Shown one piece after another: positions 1 through 6,169 of a stretch of 46,061 bases of DNA. Under the pieces are notes generated by a model. That model worked only from the letters and a program-made list of their open reading frames with translations, was not told where the DNA came from and searched no databases. Within the stretch, counting starts at the first letter, position 1. Each line of letters starts with the position of its first letter. The position numbers and the translations under genes are program-made. The stretch comes from a virus: the IMG/VR virus record IMGVR_UViG_3300037245_001880, positions 1-46,061 of that record; one strand, written 5' to 3'.

Positions 1-127
1 CTACGTCACTAGCTACTTCAATAGATTCGGGGTGACGGGAATCGAACCCGTAACGCATAGATTACTATCGCTCTGAGCCATTGAGCTACACCCCTACTGC
101 ATTACTTAATGCCAAATAATCTTTTAA
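1..127. repeat. Terminal direct repeat, left copy
   Basis: Bases 1-127 are identical to 45935-46061. The length of exactly 127 is a common maximum k-mer size of short-read assemblers, so this most likely marks a contig closed into a circle rather than a biological terminal repeat. The repeat carries the tRNA-like element and the 3' end of the small gene at 102-374. The biological genome may still be circularly permuted or have other ends. Confidence 0.95.
27..95 (-). tRNA. tRNA-like element lacking a normal anticodon loop
   Basis: The minus strand folds as a tRNA. It has a six- to seven-base acceptor stem (GGGGUG with CACCCC; A95 opposite G28 is a mismatch), U8-A9, a four-pair D stem GCUC/GAGC with a nine-base loop, and a perfect T arm (ACGGG, loop UUCGAUU, CCCGU). 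The part between the D and T arms is only 17 bases where about 22 are needed. It forms AUAG/CUAU with a four-base UAAU loop and a GCGUU variable region. No seven-base anticodon loop exists, and CCA is not encoded. It may be a decayed tRNA gene, an old attachment-site remnant, or a functional tRNA mimic. It is repeated at 45961-46029 because of the terminal repeat. Confidence 0.7.
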
Positions 128-374
128 GAAAATTCAATACCCTCCCAGGTATACTGGTTACCAATTCGAATTGAGCTATAGGTAAATAAAATACACACCC
201 GTTTATTTTTAGTGAATCAACGGCAGCATGGAGAAAAGGAGATATAGTATATATTTTACCAAGTTTCAACCCTCCTACTCTACACCAGTTTTGACCACAC
301 CATCCTGGCACATTATCATTAGCATATCGGACTTTACTTCCGACCTTTAGTGTTTTGGCATCTTCAGTATTCAT
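102..374 (-). CDS. Small hypothetical protein, paralogue of the gene at 18139-18375
   Basis: This is a 90-residue protein of unknown function. Its N-terminal 70 residues align with the 78-residue product of 18139-18375: both begin MN, then AK-x2-KVG-x-KV-x-Y, a central G-x-N-x-C, YTIS, and end with LPI-x-QF. The pattern of short beta strands and turns suggests a small SH3- or KOW-like barrel, but I cannot prove it. A basic tail (FLKRLFGIK) is unique to this copy. It starts seven codons upstream of the AK motif, just after the stop of the 42-residue gene, and is transcribed with it from the promoter at 671-699. The tRNA-like element follows seven bases after its stop. Confidence 0.75.
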   Translation of the reverse strand: MNTEDAKTLKVGSKVRYANDNVPGWCGQNWCRVGGLKLGKIYTISPFLHAAVDSLKINGCVFYLPIAQFELVTSIPGRVLNFLKRLFGIK

Positions 375-376
375 AA

Positions 377-505
377 TTAACCCCTTCGTTTTTTAGTTCT
401 TTTTTGTCTTGCAAAGTCAAGCTCTTGTTTATGATTGTCTGGGTTCAACCCCTGTGCCTCTAACTGACGCTTCAGTTTTCTCGCTGGAAAGTTTTTGGGT
501 TTCAT
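377..505 (-). CDS. Small basic hypothetical protein (42 aa)
   Basis: The predicted product begins MKPKNFPARKLKRQL and ends in a lysine/arginine-rich tail (RQKRTKKRRG). It has no Cys or Trp and no recognised domain, and is probably nucleic-acid-binding by charge alone. The ATG at 505 overlaps the TGA of the upstream 46-residue gene (ATGA), which suggests translational coupling. The stop lies three bases before the start of the next gene. These overlaps on both sides are the main evidence that it is real. Confidence 0.6.
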   Translation of the reverse strand: MKPKNFPARKLKRQLEAQGLNPDNHKQELDFARQKRTKKRRG

Positions 506-642
506 CTTCTTTTACCTCTCTTTTTCATCAGAAACCCTGTCCCACCTTTGGGATTTTTCCCAATTTTAATGTCGTTGATCTTTTTACAATAGTTACTATC
601 TGCTATATCACCGTAATGGCTATCTGTATTATAATGGTTCAT
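502..642 (-). CDS. Small hypothetical protein (46 aa), first gene after promoter
   Basis: The product starts MNHYNTDSHYGDIADSN and ends with a basic stretch (MKKRGKRR). A good SD (AAGGAG) lies seven bases before the ATG at 642, and a strong promoter lies 30-60 bases upstream (671-699). The end overlaps the next ATG by four bases. Function is unknown. Together with its neighbour it accounts for the stretch between 375 and 645. Confidence 0.65.
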   Translation of the reverse strand: MNHYNTDSHYGDIADSNYCKKINDIKIGKNPKGGTGFLMKKRGKRR

Positions 643-670
643 ACTAATCTCCTTATTGTTTGGTTACTTA

Positions 671-699
671 ATTATAAACTAAACCCTAGCTTATGTCAA
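671..699 (-). promoter_or_regulatory. Sigma70-like promoter
   Basis: Minus strand: -35 TTGACA (694-699), a 17-base spacer, -10 TATAAT (671-676). Both boxes are perfect consensus. A seven-base A-tract followed by GC lies directly upstream of the -35 box, like an UP element. It would drive the three small genes at 102-642 and the tRNA-like element. Confidence 0.85.
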
Positions 700-710
700 G
701 CTTTTTTTAT

Positions 711-1031
711 TTATTCACGGAAAAACTCCTCTTCAGTACTGGGTGGTACTTCTATACTTGCGATTAAATCTATCATAAGAGGAAAGTAATTCTCTCGACA
801 CTCTGGTATTTGAAATGGGTGTCCCAGGTGCCAACAGGTCATGTCATCCACCCTAACGGGGCATCCAATACAACTATTACCTCTCTTGAAATATACCATA
901 CAATAGGAACACCCTGAGCCCTCAAATCGCTTCAATTCAGGTATATGGAATTCTATATTAAAAGCGGTGCCAACATCCCTGGCTCTTCTCCACTTTCTTA
1001 ATGCCCAGTATTTAGCTTCTCTCTCATTCAT
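711..1031 (-). CDS. Small Cys-cluster (zinc-binding-like) phage protein
   Basis: This 106-residue protein has an N-terminal helix with a W-A-x2-KW pattern, followed by C-S-Y-C, then C-x2-CPV and a final C before a GHP turn. That layout matches a widespread family of small phage proteins thought to bind one zinc ion; the function is not known. The same layout appears at 44679-45035 and, shortened, at 3677-3883. I chose the ATG at 1031 because AGGAG sits five bases before it; an upstream extension to 1079 would overlap the previous gene. It lies between two promoters in an early-type small-gene cluster. Confidence 0.75.
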   Translation of the reverse strand: MNEREAKYWALRKWRRARDVGTAFNIEFHIPELKRFEGSGCSYCMVYFKRGNSCIGCPVRVDDMTCWHLGHPFQIPECRENYFPLMIDLIASIEVPPSTEEEFFRE

Positions 1032-1033
1032 AA

Positions 1034-1270
1034 TTACTCCTGTTCTATTGTTATTTTGCCATGGAAAGGCACAAAACAATCCATATTAAAATTAGTATAA
1101 TGCTTCATTAGTTCGTGTGTGTTATAGTCAGGTGATTGTCCTAAAACTTGCCCCTGTTTGGGTTCGTAAAAAGCTACTATAAGCCCATCACTGTTATTAG
1201 TAATCATTATACATGGATACTCTATATTACTTTTTATTACCGCCCTATTTAGTACTGTTGAATTTATCAT
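1034..1270 (-). CDS. Hypothetical protein (78 aa)
   Basis: The product begins MINSTVLNRAVIKSN and is not recognised. It has a mixed alpha/beta look, two Cys residues and no membrane segment. It has a promoter directly upstream (1288-1315) and an SD-like GGAG before the ATG. It ends two bases before the Cys-cluster gene. This position downstream of the terminase and behind its own promoter fits an early accessory gene. Confidence 0.65.
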   Translation of the reverse strand: MINSTVLNRAVIKSNIEYPCIMITNNSDGLIVAFYEPKQGQVLGQSPDYNTHELMKHYTNFNMDCFVPFHGKITIEQE

Positions 1271-1287
1271 TATCTACTCCTACCCTA

Positions 1288-1315
1288 AGTATATACTACA
1301 TTCACAATAAGTCAA
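1288..1315 (-). promoter_or_regulatory. Sigma70-like promoter
   Basis: Minus strand: -35 TTGACT (1310-1315), 16-base spacer, -10 TATACT (1288-1293). It is preceded by a run of eight A and ATGC, the same upstream arrangement as the promoters at 10555 and 45053. It lies in the only gap between the large terminase and the small genes. Confidence 0.8.
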
Positions 1316-1324
1316 GCATTTTTT

Positions 1325-2617
1325 TTAAAACTGTTTATTTAAAATTCCGGCCATCATTGGCTTCTCTCCTGGTTCATTATCGATATCGTCAAACGAGCCG
1401 CCTTGTCTATTATAGAAACATAGTAAACAAGCATCGGCATAGTCTGGAGACTTAAAACCACGTTTCTTATAGTCTTCTTTAGCCTCTACACATCTTCTAC
1501 TCTGGTTATCTATCTTATAAAATCTAGACGTTAATTCCATTTTCAAACGATCATCACTAAGGAGTACTATCTTGTCTATCTGTTTGGCGAATTCAAACCA
1601 TTGTTCACTTATTGCATTTGGGTATTTATCGGGATTCTTTGCCCTCTGTCCGTTGTTGATAGGTATAGCTTTGTACTTATTCTCCGCCAGTATATCAGTT
1701 ACACCGCCACCTAATCCACTATCATCTATCTTAATTGGTATATCAAAATAATTAACATGCTTATTAGCGAATGCCATTAGCTGCCTTGCCGTCTCTGGAA
1801 TACTCTGCTTTTTGTACTCTTTAACGTCAATCACAGTTAACCCCTTACGCTTGAAGAACACGGTTTTATCAGCCCCATATCTAGCTATGTCGGCTCCAAT
1901 TTCTATACCACCCTCTGTGTTAGGAATTCTACCCATTGCGTGTGATACATCGATTCTAGACAGTATGGCCTTATCTGACTGTGCCATGGGTTCTCCACCG
2001 TATATATAGAGCCATGCTTCATAATCAGCCTCTTTTAGCTTCTGTGCCTCATATAGCTCCTCTTCTGGGCAGAATGGATTATCGTAGTAATTTATATTGA
2101 TTAGCTCGGTTGTTTTCTTGTCTGGGTTTTGACACAGCTTCTTGTATATCGGGTCAAGCTCTAAATATCTATTGAATGTATAGCACTGTTGACTTCCTGG
2201 CTTCCTAATTGTGGGCATCAGCATTGTTAGTGTGTCCTCTGTGAAGGACTCAGCTTCTTCTCCCCAAAACCAATCTATATCTTCAAGCCCCTTAATACGT
2301 GTTCTTGTTTCGAGCTTACTGCCACCCTTTAAGCCCATTGTGAAGATAGAACCACCTGAAGTATGGCTAATCTTTTTGTCTGTCACCTTAAACCCTGGTA
2401 TTTTTAGCTTTTCTATCGACCCCTCAATAAGTGCCTTAATATTTGAATCCAATAATGTGGCAATCTCTCTAGCACCTACACACTTGGCACCCTGTGAAGC
2501 CCTTAATACTGTCTTTCCAGATGCACCCCAAGACTTACCAGAATCACGTCCACCATATATTGGTATAAACCTCTTTTTAGTAAGGAATAGTGGACGTAGT
2601 TTTTCAGGGAACTCCAT
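1325..2617 (-). CDS. terL: Terminase large subunit (ATPase and nuclease)
   Basis: This motor protein pumps DNA into the prohead and cuts concatemers. It has 430 residues, a normal length. A Walker A motif GGRDSGKS lies at about residues 22-29, and a Walker B-like DWFWGEEAE at about 115-123. The C-terminal RNase H-like nuclease shows its acidic residues in GADIARYGADKT (about 242), DDSGLGGG (about 300) and PDYADACLL (near 400). The layout fits the PBSX/Terminase_3 type. The ATG overlaps the TAA of the small subunit by one base (TAATG), so the two are coupled. Unlike many phages, the portal is not next: the portal operon is about 4 kb further on through the circle junction, separated by small genes. 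Confidence 0.95.
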   Translation of the reverse strand: MEFPEKLRPLFLTKKRFIPIYGGRDSGKSWGASGKTVLRASQGAKCVGAREIATLLDSNIKALIEGSIEKLKIPGFKVTDKKISHTSGGSIFTMGLKGGSKLETRTRIKGLEDIDWFWGEEAESFTEDTLTMLMPTIRKPGSQQCYTFNRYLELDPIYKKLCQNPDKKTTELININYYDNPFCPEEELYEAQKLKEADYEAWLYIYGGEPMAQSDKAILSRIDVSHAMGRIPNTEGGIEIGADIARYGADKTVFFKRKGLTVIDVKEYKKQSIPETARQLMAFANKHVNYFDIPIKIDDSGLGGGVTDILAENKYKAIPINNGQRAKNPDKYPNAISEQWFEFAKQIDKIVLLSDDRLKMELTSRFYKIDNQSRRCVEAKEDYKKRGFKSPDYADACLLCFYNRQGGSFDDIDNEPGEKPMMAGILNKQF

Positions 2618-3081
2618 TATTTTTTGGCTTCCTTAAAACCTATTGTAATGTGACTACTGATTGGTTCACCATCTTCCCCCGTTATTTCTGTTTTATCAGT
2701 AAACATTGCCTTATACTTACCAAGTAATTCAAGGGCCTTTAATGCTCCATTCTCCTTAAATTGGTATTCACCTGATTCTTCCATTTTCTTAGTGCCGTGG
2801 TTATACTCCATAACTGGCTCATGTTGCATACAACGTTCTAACACCTCTTTTATACCATGTATTACTTTCTCTACGGTAACTAATTCCTTTTTATCGACTT
2901 TATCAATAAGAGTGGCTATATATTCGCCCAACTTAGCATCTCTTAGCAATCTACTACAATTAACATCTGCTGTTTCATTGCTTACTTTTGGATAAACTTC
3001 CTGGTATGCTTTCCTCTGGTTGAACTTATATTTAAGTAGAGCCTTACATACTAGCTTGTGTTTTTCGCTTATCTTAGCCAT
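2617..3081 (-). CDS. terS: Terminase small subunit
   Basis: This 154-residue protein is of the Terminase_2 type. The N-terminal half has helix-turn-helix features typical of the family: K-x2-VCKALLKYKFNQRKAYQEVYP, followed by SRLLRD and IA-x-LI. A central oligomerisation helix is followed by GALKALELLGKY and a C-terminal tail. It recognises the packaging site and regulates the large subunit. It is immediately upstream of terL with a one-base overlap, and its own ATG overlaps the stop of the 74-residue gene at 3081. Confidence 0.9.
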   Translation of the reverse strand: MAKISEKHKLVCKALLKYKFNQRKAYQEVYPKVSNETADVNCSRLLRDAKLGEYIATLIDKVDKKELVTVEKVIHGIKEVLERCMQHEPVMEYNHGTKKMEESGEYQFKENGALKALELLGKYKAMFTDKTEITGEDGEPISSHITIGFKEAKK

Positions 3082-3305
3082 TATTTATTACCTTCATTAA
3101 AATCATTATACAATTCATTTAATTCGTCATTTAAGGTAGAGATAGCACCCCTCATTTTATTTATTCTCTCTCTAAGCAATTTATCATTCATTGTCACTTT
3201 TAGTTTAGCTTTAATCATCTTATATGCCAATCCTGGTGATGCTGGGCGCATATTTGGAAATAACATTTTATAAATATCAATTATGGCATATTGTTCTGGT
3301 GTCAT
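3081..3305 (-). CDS. Hypothetical protein upstream of terS
   Basis: This 74-residue protein begins MTPEQYAIIDIYKMLF and is predicted mostly helical, with a C-terminal heptad-like stretch (INKMRGAISTLNDELNELYNDF) that could form a coiled coil. It overlaps terS and the upstream 41-residue gene by one base each (TAATG), so it is translated as part of the terminase operon. Function is unknown; a packaging accessory role is only a guess from position. Confidence 0.7.
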   Translation of the reverse strand: MTPEQYAIIDIYKMLFPNMRPASPGLAYKMIKAKLKVTMNDKLLRERINKMRGAISTLNDELNELYNDFNEGNK

Positions 3306-3430
3306 TATTCCTCTTTCCCTAACTCTTTTTTAGTCAACTTAGCTATAGTCTCATATAGCTCTACAATCCGCTCGGCTGTTTGTTCTGGTGTTTCACTCTT
3401 AACCACTTTTAAGGCTAGTTCTTTATCCAT
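3305..3430 (-). CDS. Small helical hypothetical protein (41 aa)
   Basis: The product begins MDKELALKVVKSETPEQ and ends KKELGKEE. It is highly charged and predicted to be helical. The ATG lies inside the 3' end of the preceding gene (overlap 3415-3430), and its TAA overlaps the next ATG. GAGG lies about six bases before the ATG. It belongs to the terminase operon by spacing; no family is recognised. Confidence 0.6.
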   Translation of the reverse strand: MDKELALKVVKSETPEQTAERIVELYETIAKLTKKELGKEE

Positions 3431-3633
3431 TTGGCACCTCTTAGTCTTTCTTCCGCTCTTTTCTCAAGTCTTAATAACCAATCATGTAAATTTATGATCT
3501 CCAACGGGCTATCATCATTATAGGGGTCTGCACTGTAATACCTTTCACCCAGAATTTCCAATGTATTGGAATTAACGGGGAAACAGTTGTGCATATAATC
3601 AACTACTTTAATCCTATTTATATATCTAGTCAT
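3415..3633 (-). CDS. Hypothetical protein (72 aa)
   Basis: The product begins MTRYINRIKVVDYMHN, has a central DWLLRLEKRAEERL helix and ends GAKWIKN. No domain is recognised. No convincing SD is seen before the ATG at 3633, so the start is less certain. The 43 bases upstream hold no promoter I can recognise. It overlaps the 41-residue gene by 16 bases. Confidence 0.55.
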   Translation of the reverse strand: MTRYINRIKVVDYMHNCFPVNSNTLEILGERYYSADPYNDDSPLEIINLHDWLLRLEKRAEERLRGAKWIKN

Positions 3634-3676
3634 GCCGTTAGTCCAGTAATGTGAGATATACTCTCTATAGGCTTAA

Positions 3677-3883
3677 TCATGGGGTTTCCTTATTTATTTT
3701 GATTTCGTGATAGTGTGAGTATGGATGACCTGCGTCTAAGACTCTTTTTGCTCTTTTCATTAAAACACCTCTATCTGCACATCCTCCCCACGTAACAGGG
3801 CATCCATGACATTCAAACATACACTCCCCGTTGTTTGACATTTCTTCCAATCTTTCTTTATAAGAATAGTCTGCATAATCCAT
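3677..3883 (-). CDS. Short Cys-cluster protein
   Basis: This 68-residue protein contains C-MFE-C-x2-CPV-x3-GGC and then GHPYSHYHE, a compact version of the Cys-cluster seen at 711-1031 and 44679-45035; it probably binds a metal ion. I chose the ATG at 3883 because AAGGAG lies six bases before it, inside the last codons of the YopX-like gene. An alternative start at 3901 would lack an SD. Function is unknown. Confidence 0.65.
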   Translation of the reverse strand: MDYADYSYKERLEEMSNNGECMFECHGCPVTWGGCADRGVLMKRAKRVLDAGHPYSHYHEIKINKETP

Positions 3884-3887
3884 CCTC

Positions 3888-4385
3888 TTACTCCTTATCA
3901 TATATTGTACCCACTATCTCCGATTTCGCCACGGTGGATGCTACTAGCCTTGTTTCACTGCCTACTCTATTTACGTCAGAATTGATTACTCTACCAAAAT
4001 ATAGGGCTTCTTTGCTATTCCAAAATACTTCATGTATGGTTGTATCCATTTTTCCGGTCTTTTTTCTACCCCAATCTGTTACTATTTCTGATACTGATTT
4101 AAGTAGACAGCCAGGATATACATGCTTTCCGTTCTTATCACTCATTCCTATATATTGGGCAACTGTTGAAGGGATGATTTTATGGCATACTACACTAACC
4201 ATAATTCCATTTGTAAAAAATGTTTCTATTGGTAAGTCTCTTTGTATTTCCTGAATAAACATATTTGAAAATACATCATTATTATCTGATGGAAATTTTA
4301 TTGCATTATCCGTTCTTATTATATTACCCTCTACCCATTCACCATTATCTGTTCGCTGACCTCTAAAAAGTATTTCTTTGCTCAT
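3888..4385 (-). CDS. YopX-like protein
   Basis: This 165-residue protein has the typical YopX start (SKEILFRGQRTDNGEWVEGNII), the middle HKIIPSTVAQYIGMSDKNGKHVYPG, and the C-terminal EIVGTIYD. The family is common in phages and plasmids of Gram-positive and other bacteria and folds as a small beta barrel; its function is unknown. The ATG overlaps the stop of the upstream membrane protein by four bases (ATGA), so the two form one operon behind the promoter at 4659-4687. Confidence 0.88.
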   Translation of the reverse strand: MSKEILFRGQRTDNGEWVEGNIIRTDNAIKFPSDNNDVFSNMFIQEIQRDLPIETFFTNGIMVSVVCHKIIPSTVAQYIGMSDKNGKHVYPGCLLKSVSEIVTDWGRKKTGKMDTTIHEVFWNSKEALYFGRVINSDVNRVGSETRLVASTVAKSEIVGTIYDKE

Positions 4386-4591
4386 TTATCAATCCTATTA
4401 AAAATTCGTCTCACAATATATGATCTGGCTATAGAAATTGCAGAGAAAATAACTGCTATTCCCATTCCGTCTAATACGTTAACATTATATCCAAAAAGTG
4501 GCAGCACTAAGAGGTTAGCTATCAACCCCACTAGATAGCCAATAACTACACTACACACAACTTCTTTAAGTGATTGTTTTCTAGTTTGCAT
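4382..4591 (-). CDS. Small membrane protein
   Basis: This 69-residue protein has two hydrophobic segments (VVCSVVIGYLVGLIANLLVL and a second around MGIAVIFSAISIA), with basic ends suggesting both termini are in the cytoplasm. No family is recognised. It is the first gene after the promoter at 4659-4687, and its leader is almost wholly occupied by a strong hairpin (4609-4649). An AGAGGA SD follows the hairpin. Regulation through that hairpin is plausible. Confidence 0.65.
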   Translation of the reverse strand: MQTRKQSLKEVVCSVVIGYLVGLIANLLVLPLFGYNVNVLDGMGIAVIFSAISIARSYIVRRIFNRIDK

Positions 4592-4608
4592 CGTTATCCT
4601 CTAGGTAT

Positions 4609-4649
4609 AGACCAAAGGGCACAGATTCCGCGGTGTGCCCAACTGGTCT
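4609..4649 (-). promoter_or_regulatory. Structured 5' leader hairpin
   Basis: The minus-strand leader between the promoter at 4659 and the ATG at 4591 forms a two-part stem. The outer AGACCA (4644-4649) pairs with UGGUCU (4609-4614); after a small internal loop, GGGCACA (4634-4640) pairs with UGUGCCC (4617-4623). The ten-base loop contains the palindrome CCGCGG, which could pair with a second molecule. It ends a few bases before the SD. It has no U-run, so it is not a classical terminator. Confidence 0.7.
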
Positions 4650-4655
4650 GCCATA

Positions 4656-4826
4656 TTAAGTATAGTTGACTTTTTGCTGTTTGTCAAGGTTTTTTTGCAC
4701 ATTTTCTCCCTCCACAGTTATCAAATCTCGGTCATAATCGTCGTGTAATTCTTTTAATTCATCATCCCATTGGCTTATAGAGTTGTTCTCTAGGATGGTA
4801 TCTTTAATTTCGATATGCTCTGTCAT
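4656..4826 (-). CDS. Hypothetical acidic protein (56 aa) carrying an embedded promoter
   Basis: The product begins MTEHIEIKDTILENN, is rich in Asp and Glu, and ends NVQKNLDKQQKVNYT. The ATG overlaps the stop of the ASCH gene (ATGA). The last 15 codons coincide with the promoter at 4659-4687, so the C-terminal residues are dictated by the -35 and -10 boxes. The preceding A-tract encodes NVQKN, as in the unrelated HNH gene at 7570. No function is recognised. Confidence 0.6.
   Translation of the reverse strand: MTEHIEIKDTILENNSISQWDDELKELHDDYDRDLITVEGENVQKNLDKQQKVNYT
4659..4687 (-). promoter_or_regulatory. Sigma70-like promoter inside the end of a gene
   Basis: Minus strand: -35 TTGACA (4682-4687), 17-base spacer, -10 TATACT (4659-4664). 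It is preceded by a seven-A tract. The 24 bases 4682-4705 match 7575-7598 with one difference, which suggests that a promoter cassette was copied. It drives the membrane protein at 4382 and the YopX-like gene. Confidence 0.85.
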
Positions 4827-5113
4827 AGCTTTCTCCCTAATTTTAATATAAAATATTTTTTACCTCTGACAGCACCCCAATCTTCAATTCCTGTGCCTAT
4901 ATCAATAAATTTTAATTCCCTTAAACATGTTGGACTATCGGAAGAGTAGCCGTTACGGAACAAAACCGCATCATAATGTTTGAAGTCCATCGCATCATAA
5001 TCGATAAATCTAGACACATAATAGTCTTTTATTTCTCGGTATTCTTCTGGTTTTTCACCGGATTCTATCATATCAAACCATTTCTTTTTAATGGTGAGGT
5101 TTAGTATTATCAT
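4823..5113 (-). CDS. ASCH-domain protein
   Basis: This 96-residue protein matches phage ASCH-fold proteins in its N-terminal pattern: LTIKKKWFDMIESGEKPEEYRE, then YDAVLFRNGY, and a C-terminal KKYFILKLG strand. ASCH domains are RNA-binding beta barrels related to PUA and are proposed to act in translation or RNA modification; the phage role is not established. The ATG overlaps the upstream 99-residue gene by four bases. Confidence 0.85.
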   Translation of the reverse strand: MIILNLTIKKKWFDMIESGEKPEEYREIKDYYVSRFIDYDAMDFKHYDAVLFRNGYSSDSPTCLRELKFIDIGTGIEDWGAVRGKKYFILKLGRKL

Positions 5114-5409
5114 TTTTTTACTCCAAAATTTTGTAACCCACTAAAAGAGTCTTTTAATTGTTTTATTGCTTTATTTGTTGTCATGTTGTGTTTTTTATTA
5201 TAGTTTTGTAAATCTCTCCCGAGCTGGCACAATTGCATTTTAAGTGTTAGTTTCTTCGGTTTAGAATTACCCAATAAACATTTTTTGGGATATACCAGAT
5301 TAAGAATAGTGCGAAAAAGTAAATTATATTTATATACTTCTCGCATTCTTCTTATCTCTCTGTATACATTCCGTTGTCTTAATCTATAGAAATTTGTTTT
5401 AATTATCAT
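5110..5409 (-). CDS. Basic hypothetical protein (99 aa)
   Basis: The product begins MIIKTNFYRLRQRNVYREIRR and is strongly basic throughout, with a second helix KLTLKMQLCQLGRDLQNYNKKH. No domain is recognised, but its charge suggests nucleic-acid contact. It has four-base overlaps with both neighbours, so its expression is coupled to the small membrane protein and the ASCH gene. Confidence 0.65.
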   Translation of the reverse strand: MIIKTNFYRLRQRNVYREIRRMREVYKYNLLFRTILNLVYPKKCLLGNSKPKKLTLKMQLCQLGRDLQNYNKKHNMTTNKAIKQLKDSFSGLQNFGVKK

Positions 5410-5543
5410 TTTTTCTTACAATATATTAGAATTACCCAATATAAAAGTTGAGTCAGTATTATACCAACGTTACCAGTTTTATCATATATTAAGAATGTTA
5501 ATATGGCTATAGATGCTGCTCTAATACAATTCCAGGTTTTCAT
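5406..5543 (-). CDS. Small membrane protein (45 aa)
   Basis: The product begins MKTWNCIRAASIAILTFLIY, has a second hydrophobic segment VGIILTQLLYWVILIY and ends CKKK. It therefore looks like a two-segment membrane hairpin. A GAGGA SD lies about six bases before the ATG. Both ends overlap neighbours by four bases (ATGA). It sits directly after the acetyltransferase gene. Function is unknown. Confidence 0.65.
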   Translation of the reverse strand: MKTWNCIRAASIAILTFLIYDKTGNVGIILTQLLYWVILIYCKKK

Positions 5544-6166
5544 TTTTTCCTCGCTGGTCTACCGCGTTTTTTGGGTGTTGTACTTTCTGCGAGGTCTTTA
5601 GTAATTTTTAATACATTTTCGTTAATGAGAATACGTCCACTTTCATCTGCTTTAACAAGTACTTTTATCGGCTCATTCACAGACTTTATCTTATTTTCGT
5701 GACAATCCCCCTTAATAATACCATTCTTTGTTTCACCGGCTTTAATATTGGCAAGTACTACACTCCCAGCACCAACTCTAGCACCTTTTCCAATTCTACA
5801 TGGTGCCACTATTACAACACCAGCACAGATTATTACGCCATGGCCAATATACGTTTTATCTGGTATAAATTCCCCTTTTTCTTCTCTTTCAACGATATCT
5901 CGCGGGTCATGGTGATTAGTAAATGTTACATTTGGGCCGATAAACACACCTTTGCCAATCACTACACCGTCAAATACGCTTACATTGTTCTGTATTCTGG
6001 TATCATCTCCTATAGTAGCAGTACGGGCAACATAACAAAAGGAACCTATCATAACATTTACCCCAATTTCTGCCCCCTTTACGATATGAGAATATCGATT
6101 TATAACCGCTCCATTCTCTAGACGCTTGATGTTTTGACCTGTAATAATTTCATACTCTGTTTGCAT
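5540..6166 (-). CDS. Hexapeptide-repeat sugar N-acetyltransferase with AT-hook-like tail
   Basis: This 208-residue protein folds mainly as a left-handed beta helix: repeated [IV]-G-x4 units run from about residue 28 to 150 (GAEIGVNVMIGSF, ATIGDD, VVIGKGVFIGPNVTFTNHHDPRD, CRIGKGARVGAGSVV). The NHHDPR segment is typical of WbpD/WlbB-like enzymes that acetylate the 3-amino group of UDP-2-acetamido-3-amino sugars. The last 40 residues are not part of the enzyme fold: SGRILINEN, also found in the gene at 6901, is followed by KKRGRPARKK, an AT-hook-like motif. Its start is four bases after the dehydrogenase gene, which suggests a shared pathway. The exact substrate is inferred from family. Confidence 0.85.
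   Translation of the reverse strand: MQTEYEIITGQNIKRLENGAVINRYSHIVKGAEIGVNVMIGSFCYVARTATIGDDTRIQNNVSVFDGVVIGKGVFIGPNVTFTNHHDPRDIVEREEKGEFIPDKTYIGHGVIICAGVVIVAPCRIGKGARVGAGSVVLANIKAGETKNGIIKGDCHENKIKSVNEPIKVLVKADESGRILINENVLKITKDLAESTTPKKRGRPARKK
5615..5641. repeat. 27-bp direct repeat, copy 1 (encodes SGRILINEN)
   Basis: Bases 5615-5641 match 7138-7164 at 26 of 27 positions. Both copies are read in the same frame and encode SGRILINEN in two otherwise unrelated proteins. The 1.5 kb between them holds the body of the acetyltransferase, the dehydrogenase and the 3' part of the gene at 6901. Confidence 0.85.
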
Positions 6167-6169
6167 TAT

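Noticed and set aside
1-127. Biological terminal repeat used for packaging
   Set aside because: The length of exactly 127 equals an assembler k-mer, so an assembly origin is more likely; end mapping would settle it.
409-789. Plus-strand reading frame of 126 codons
   Set aside because: Two minus-strand small genes with SD sites and a promoter occupy this stretch better.
2211-2636. Plus-strand reading frame of 141 codons
   Set aside because: It is antisense to the terminase large subunit, which has clear motifs on the other strand.
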